From JAGLSB01 sp023135955 (GTDB taxonomy: Bacteria > Bacteroidota > Bacteroidia > Bacteroidales > GCA-2748055), in contig DAOVIO010000185.1 in assembly GCA_030673645.1 (NCBI GenBank), forward strand, positions 1 to 7,477: a stretch of DNA of 7,477 nt. The letters are read 5' to 3'. The position numbers and the translations under genes are program-made. Positions 5,813-7,477 of this stretch are shown here, piece after piece. Every line of letters starts with the position of its first letter. Within the stretch, counting starts at the first letter, position 1. The notes beneath the pieces are model-generated. The model saw nothing but the letters and a program-made list of their open reading frames with translations, was not told the DNA's origin and ran no database searches.

Positions 5813-7477
5813 AAAAAGAAAATTGAATTACTAGCACCAGGTGGAGATGTTGATTCCATAAAAGCGGCAATCCTAGCTGGAGCAGATGCTGTTTACTGTG
5901 GTCTGGATAGATTTAATGCCAGAAACCGGGCAGAAAATATAAGCTTCGATGAATTACTGGGGATTCTAAGATTTGCTCATAAAAATCGATGTCAGGTCTT
6001 TCTAGCCCTTAATATCATAATTATTGAAAGTGAGATTCCCGCACTTATAGCTTTACTTAATAAATTAGTTAATACAAGTATAGATGGAATAATTGTTCAG
6101 GATTTAGGGATGTTTTATATCCTGTCTAATTATTTTAAGACACTTAAAATTCACGCTTCTACACAGCTTACTACTCATAATGAAGGTCAGATAAAATTCT
6201 TAAACAAACTGAGTGCTAACCGGGTTAATCTATCGAGAGAATTAAATATTCATGAGATAAAAGCATTGAGCCCAATTGCCTCTGAAAATAATGTCTTAAC
6301 TGAAGTTTTTGTTCACGGATCCTACTGCCTTTCCTTTTCAGGAATTTGCTATATGAGTTCTGTTCATGGCGGGAACTCTGGAAACCGTGGCAGATGCAGT
6401 CAACCCTGTCGGGATCAATATGAAACTACTCCTGCAGGCAATAATTTCCCCCTTAATCTAAAAGATAATTCAGCATATTTTGATCTGAAAGAACTACATG
6501 ATACAGGGGTTTCCTCCCTTAAGATTGAAGGCAGAATTAAAAAATTTCATTATGTATATACTGTTGTAAATGCCTGGAGAAAACAAATGCAAAGTTTTTA
6601 TAGTCACAACAAGCTACTTAATGACAATAGTGACCTCTACAAAGTTTTTAATCGTGATTTTTCAAATTCATTTTTGAATGGAGATATTAATAAAAATATG
6701 TTTATTGATAATCCACGTGATCATTCAGCCATACACTTAGCTAAATCATACGGAGGTTCCTCGGATGAAAATTTAGAAAAAGCTAAAAAAGATCTTTATG
6801 ATGAGAAAACTGAAATTATAGCTAATGTTAGAAATAAAATTGACCAAATTTTTATAGAAAAAGCCCCTCTAATAATAAGCCTCTCAGGTAAATATGGTTC
6901 ACCTTTAAAAGTATCTGTAAAAACTCCTGACACTTCATTTGTTGTGCTTTCAGAAATAAATCTTGAAAATGTCGGCGCTCAACCTTTAGATTATGAAATG
7001 ATATTGAAAAGATTTAAAGCTTTAAATGACACGGAATATTACATTAAGCATCTTGAATTAAATAATCTTTCAACTAATCTGTTTATAGCTTTTAAAGAGC
7101 TTACATCAATTAAAAAACAAATCTTATTCATCCTAAATGGCTCAAGAGAGATTATTGAACCCATTGATATTCCTGTCTTGAGAAAGCAAATAAAAGCAAA
7201 TATTAAACCCACCCTTTCTGTATTAATTTCATCAAAAGAGGATGTGCAACTTTGTAATGAAAGTTCAACAAATATCTATTTTCAGCTTCCTAATTCTTTT
7301 AAAAGTGAATTGTCGGAGTTTGAAGATGTATTTATAAAGAACAAAAATTTAATTCCATGGTTCCCTTCAGTTTTAATAGCTGAAGACTATAGTGCTGCAG
7401 TAAGATTTCTTCTTAAGCTGCAACCAAAAATAATTGTTACAAATAATACTGGAATAGCATATGAAGCCTATAAAAAT
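5810..7477 (+). CDS. U32 peptidase-family protein (RlhA/TrhP-type), 3' end outside window
   Basis: 556 codons are open to the window edge with no stop. Members of this family act in tRNA/rRNA hydroxylation (TrhP, RlhA), ubiquinone hydroxylation (UbiU/V) or as putative collagenases. The start must be TTG 5810: an in-frame TAA lies at 5804-5806, and the protein begins MKKKIELLAPGGD, the usual U32 N-terminus. Further marks are AGADAVYCG (23-31), HASTQLTTHN (115-124), and the U32 signature region E165-x-F167-x-x-G-S-Y-C173-x4-G-x-C180-x-M-S. It continues with GNRGRCSQPCR (C196, C200) and SLKIEGRIK (236-244). Y172 replaces the usual aliphatic residue of the signature. At KDNSAYFD (218-225) related proteins often have KDLC, so one potential Fe-S cysteine is Ser221 here; C173, C180, C196 and C200 remain. 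The region beyond about 300 fits the long, two-domain form of the family. The exact role (RNA modification seems likelier than proteolysis) is inference. Confidence 0.88.
   Translation, partial: MKKKIELLAPGGDVDSIKAAILAGADAVYCGLDRFNARNRAENISFDELLGILRFAHKNRCQVFLALNIIIIESEIPALIALLNKLVNTSIDGIIVQDLGMFYILSNYFKTLKIHASTQLTTHNEGQIKFLNKLSANRVNLSRELNIHEIKALSPIASENNVLTEVFVHGSYCLSFSGICYMSSVHGGNSGNRGRCSQPCRDQYETTPAGNNFPLNLKDNSAYFDLKELHDTGVSSLKIEGRIKKFHYVYTVVNAWRKQMQSFYSHNKLLNDNSDLYKVFNRDFSNSFLNGDINKNMFIDNPRDHSAIHLAKSYGGSSDENLEKAKKDLYDEKTEIIANVRNKIDQIFIEKAPLIISLSGKYGSPLKVSVKTPDTSFVVLSEINLENVGAQPLDYEMILKRFKALNDTEYYIKHLELNNLSTNLFIAFKELTSIKKQILFILNGSREIIEPIDIPVLRKQIKANIKPTLSVLISSKEDVQLCNESSTNIYFQLPNSFKSELSEFEDVFIKNKNLIPWFPSVLIAEDYSAAVRFLLKLQPKIIVTNNTGIAYEAYKN

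Overview
The window is AT-rich with clearly directional coding: all supported genes lie on the + strand. Starts lack a Shine-Dalgarno motif and sit behind A/T-rich leaders. Between genes there are GC-richer repeat islands, and there are decayed genes that keep little more than a signal peptide. Together with the protein types (a 5'-nucleotidase-like lipoprotein, a long U32 peptidase-family protein, YdeI/OmpD-associated protein), this points to a chromosomal stretch of a Bacteroidota bacterium. The taxonomic call is inference from style, not from a marker gene.

Layout. Bases 1-402 hold no convincing gene. They contain a roughly 270-bp segment bounded by near-perfect inverted repeats (66-81 and 321-335), with an 18-bp perfect palindrome and GC-rich sequence inside, which looks like a MITE or internally deleted insertion sequence. 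A predicted secreted 5'-nucleotidase/metallophosphatase lipoprotein follows (403-1836). Bases 1905-2114 are the wreck of a secreted-protein gene: an intact signal peptide, in-frame stops, and a short C-terminal tail in the same frame. Next come a membrane-anchored metallo-beta-lactamase-fold hydrolase of the NAPE-PLD/RomA type (2161-3285), an 11-helix Nramp-superfamily permease that lacks the family's metal-binding residues (3334-4575), and a YdeI/OmpD-associated family protein (4660-5250). Bases 5251-5809 are a second non-coding, repeat-rich stretch. It holds another signal-peptide stub (5444-5503), repeated CTGGTTGCT words, a GC-rich block and a heptamer tandem repeat (5740-5788). From 5810 to the window end runs an incomplete U32 peptidase-family gene that must start at TTG.

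How the genes may work together. The hydrolase, permease and YdeI-like gene are co-directional with gaps of 48 and 84 bases and no obvious terminator between them, so co-transcription is plausible. No shared pathway can be read from the families. The nucleotidase and the U32 gene are separated from this trio by decayed or repetitive DNA and look like independent units.

I did not find a clear new defence, mobile or RNA-based system. The observations most worth following are the Nramp-like permease with rewritten TM1 and TM6 motifs, the small inverted-repeat-bounded element at the left end, and the two signal-peptide stubs.
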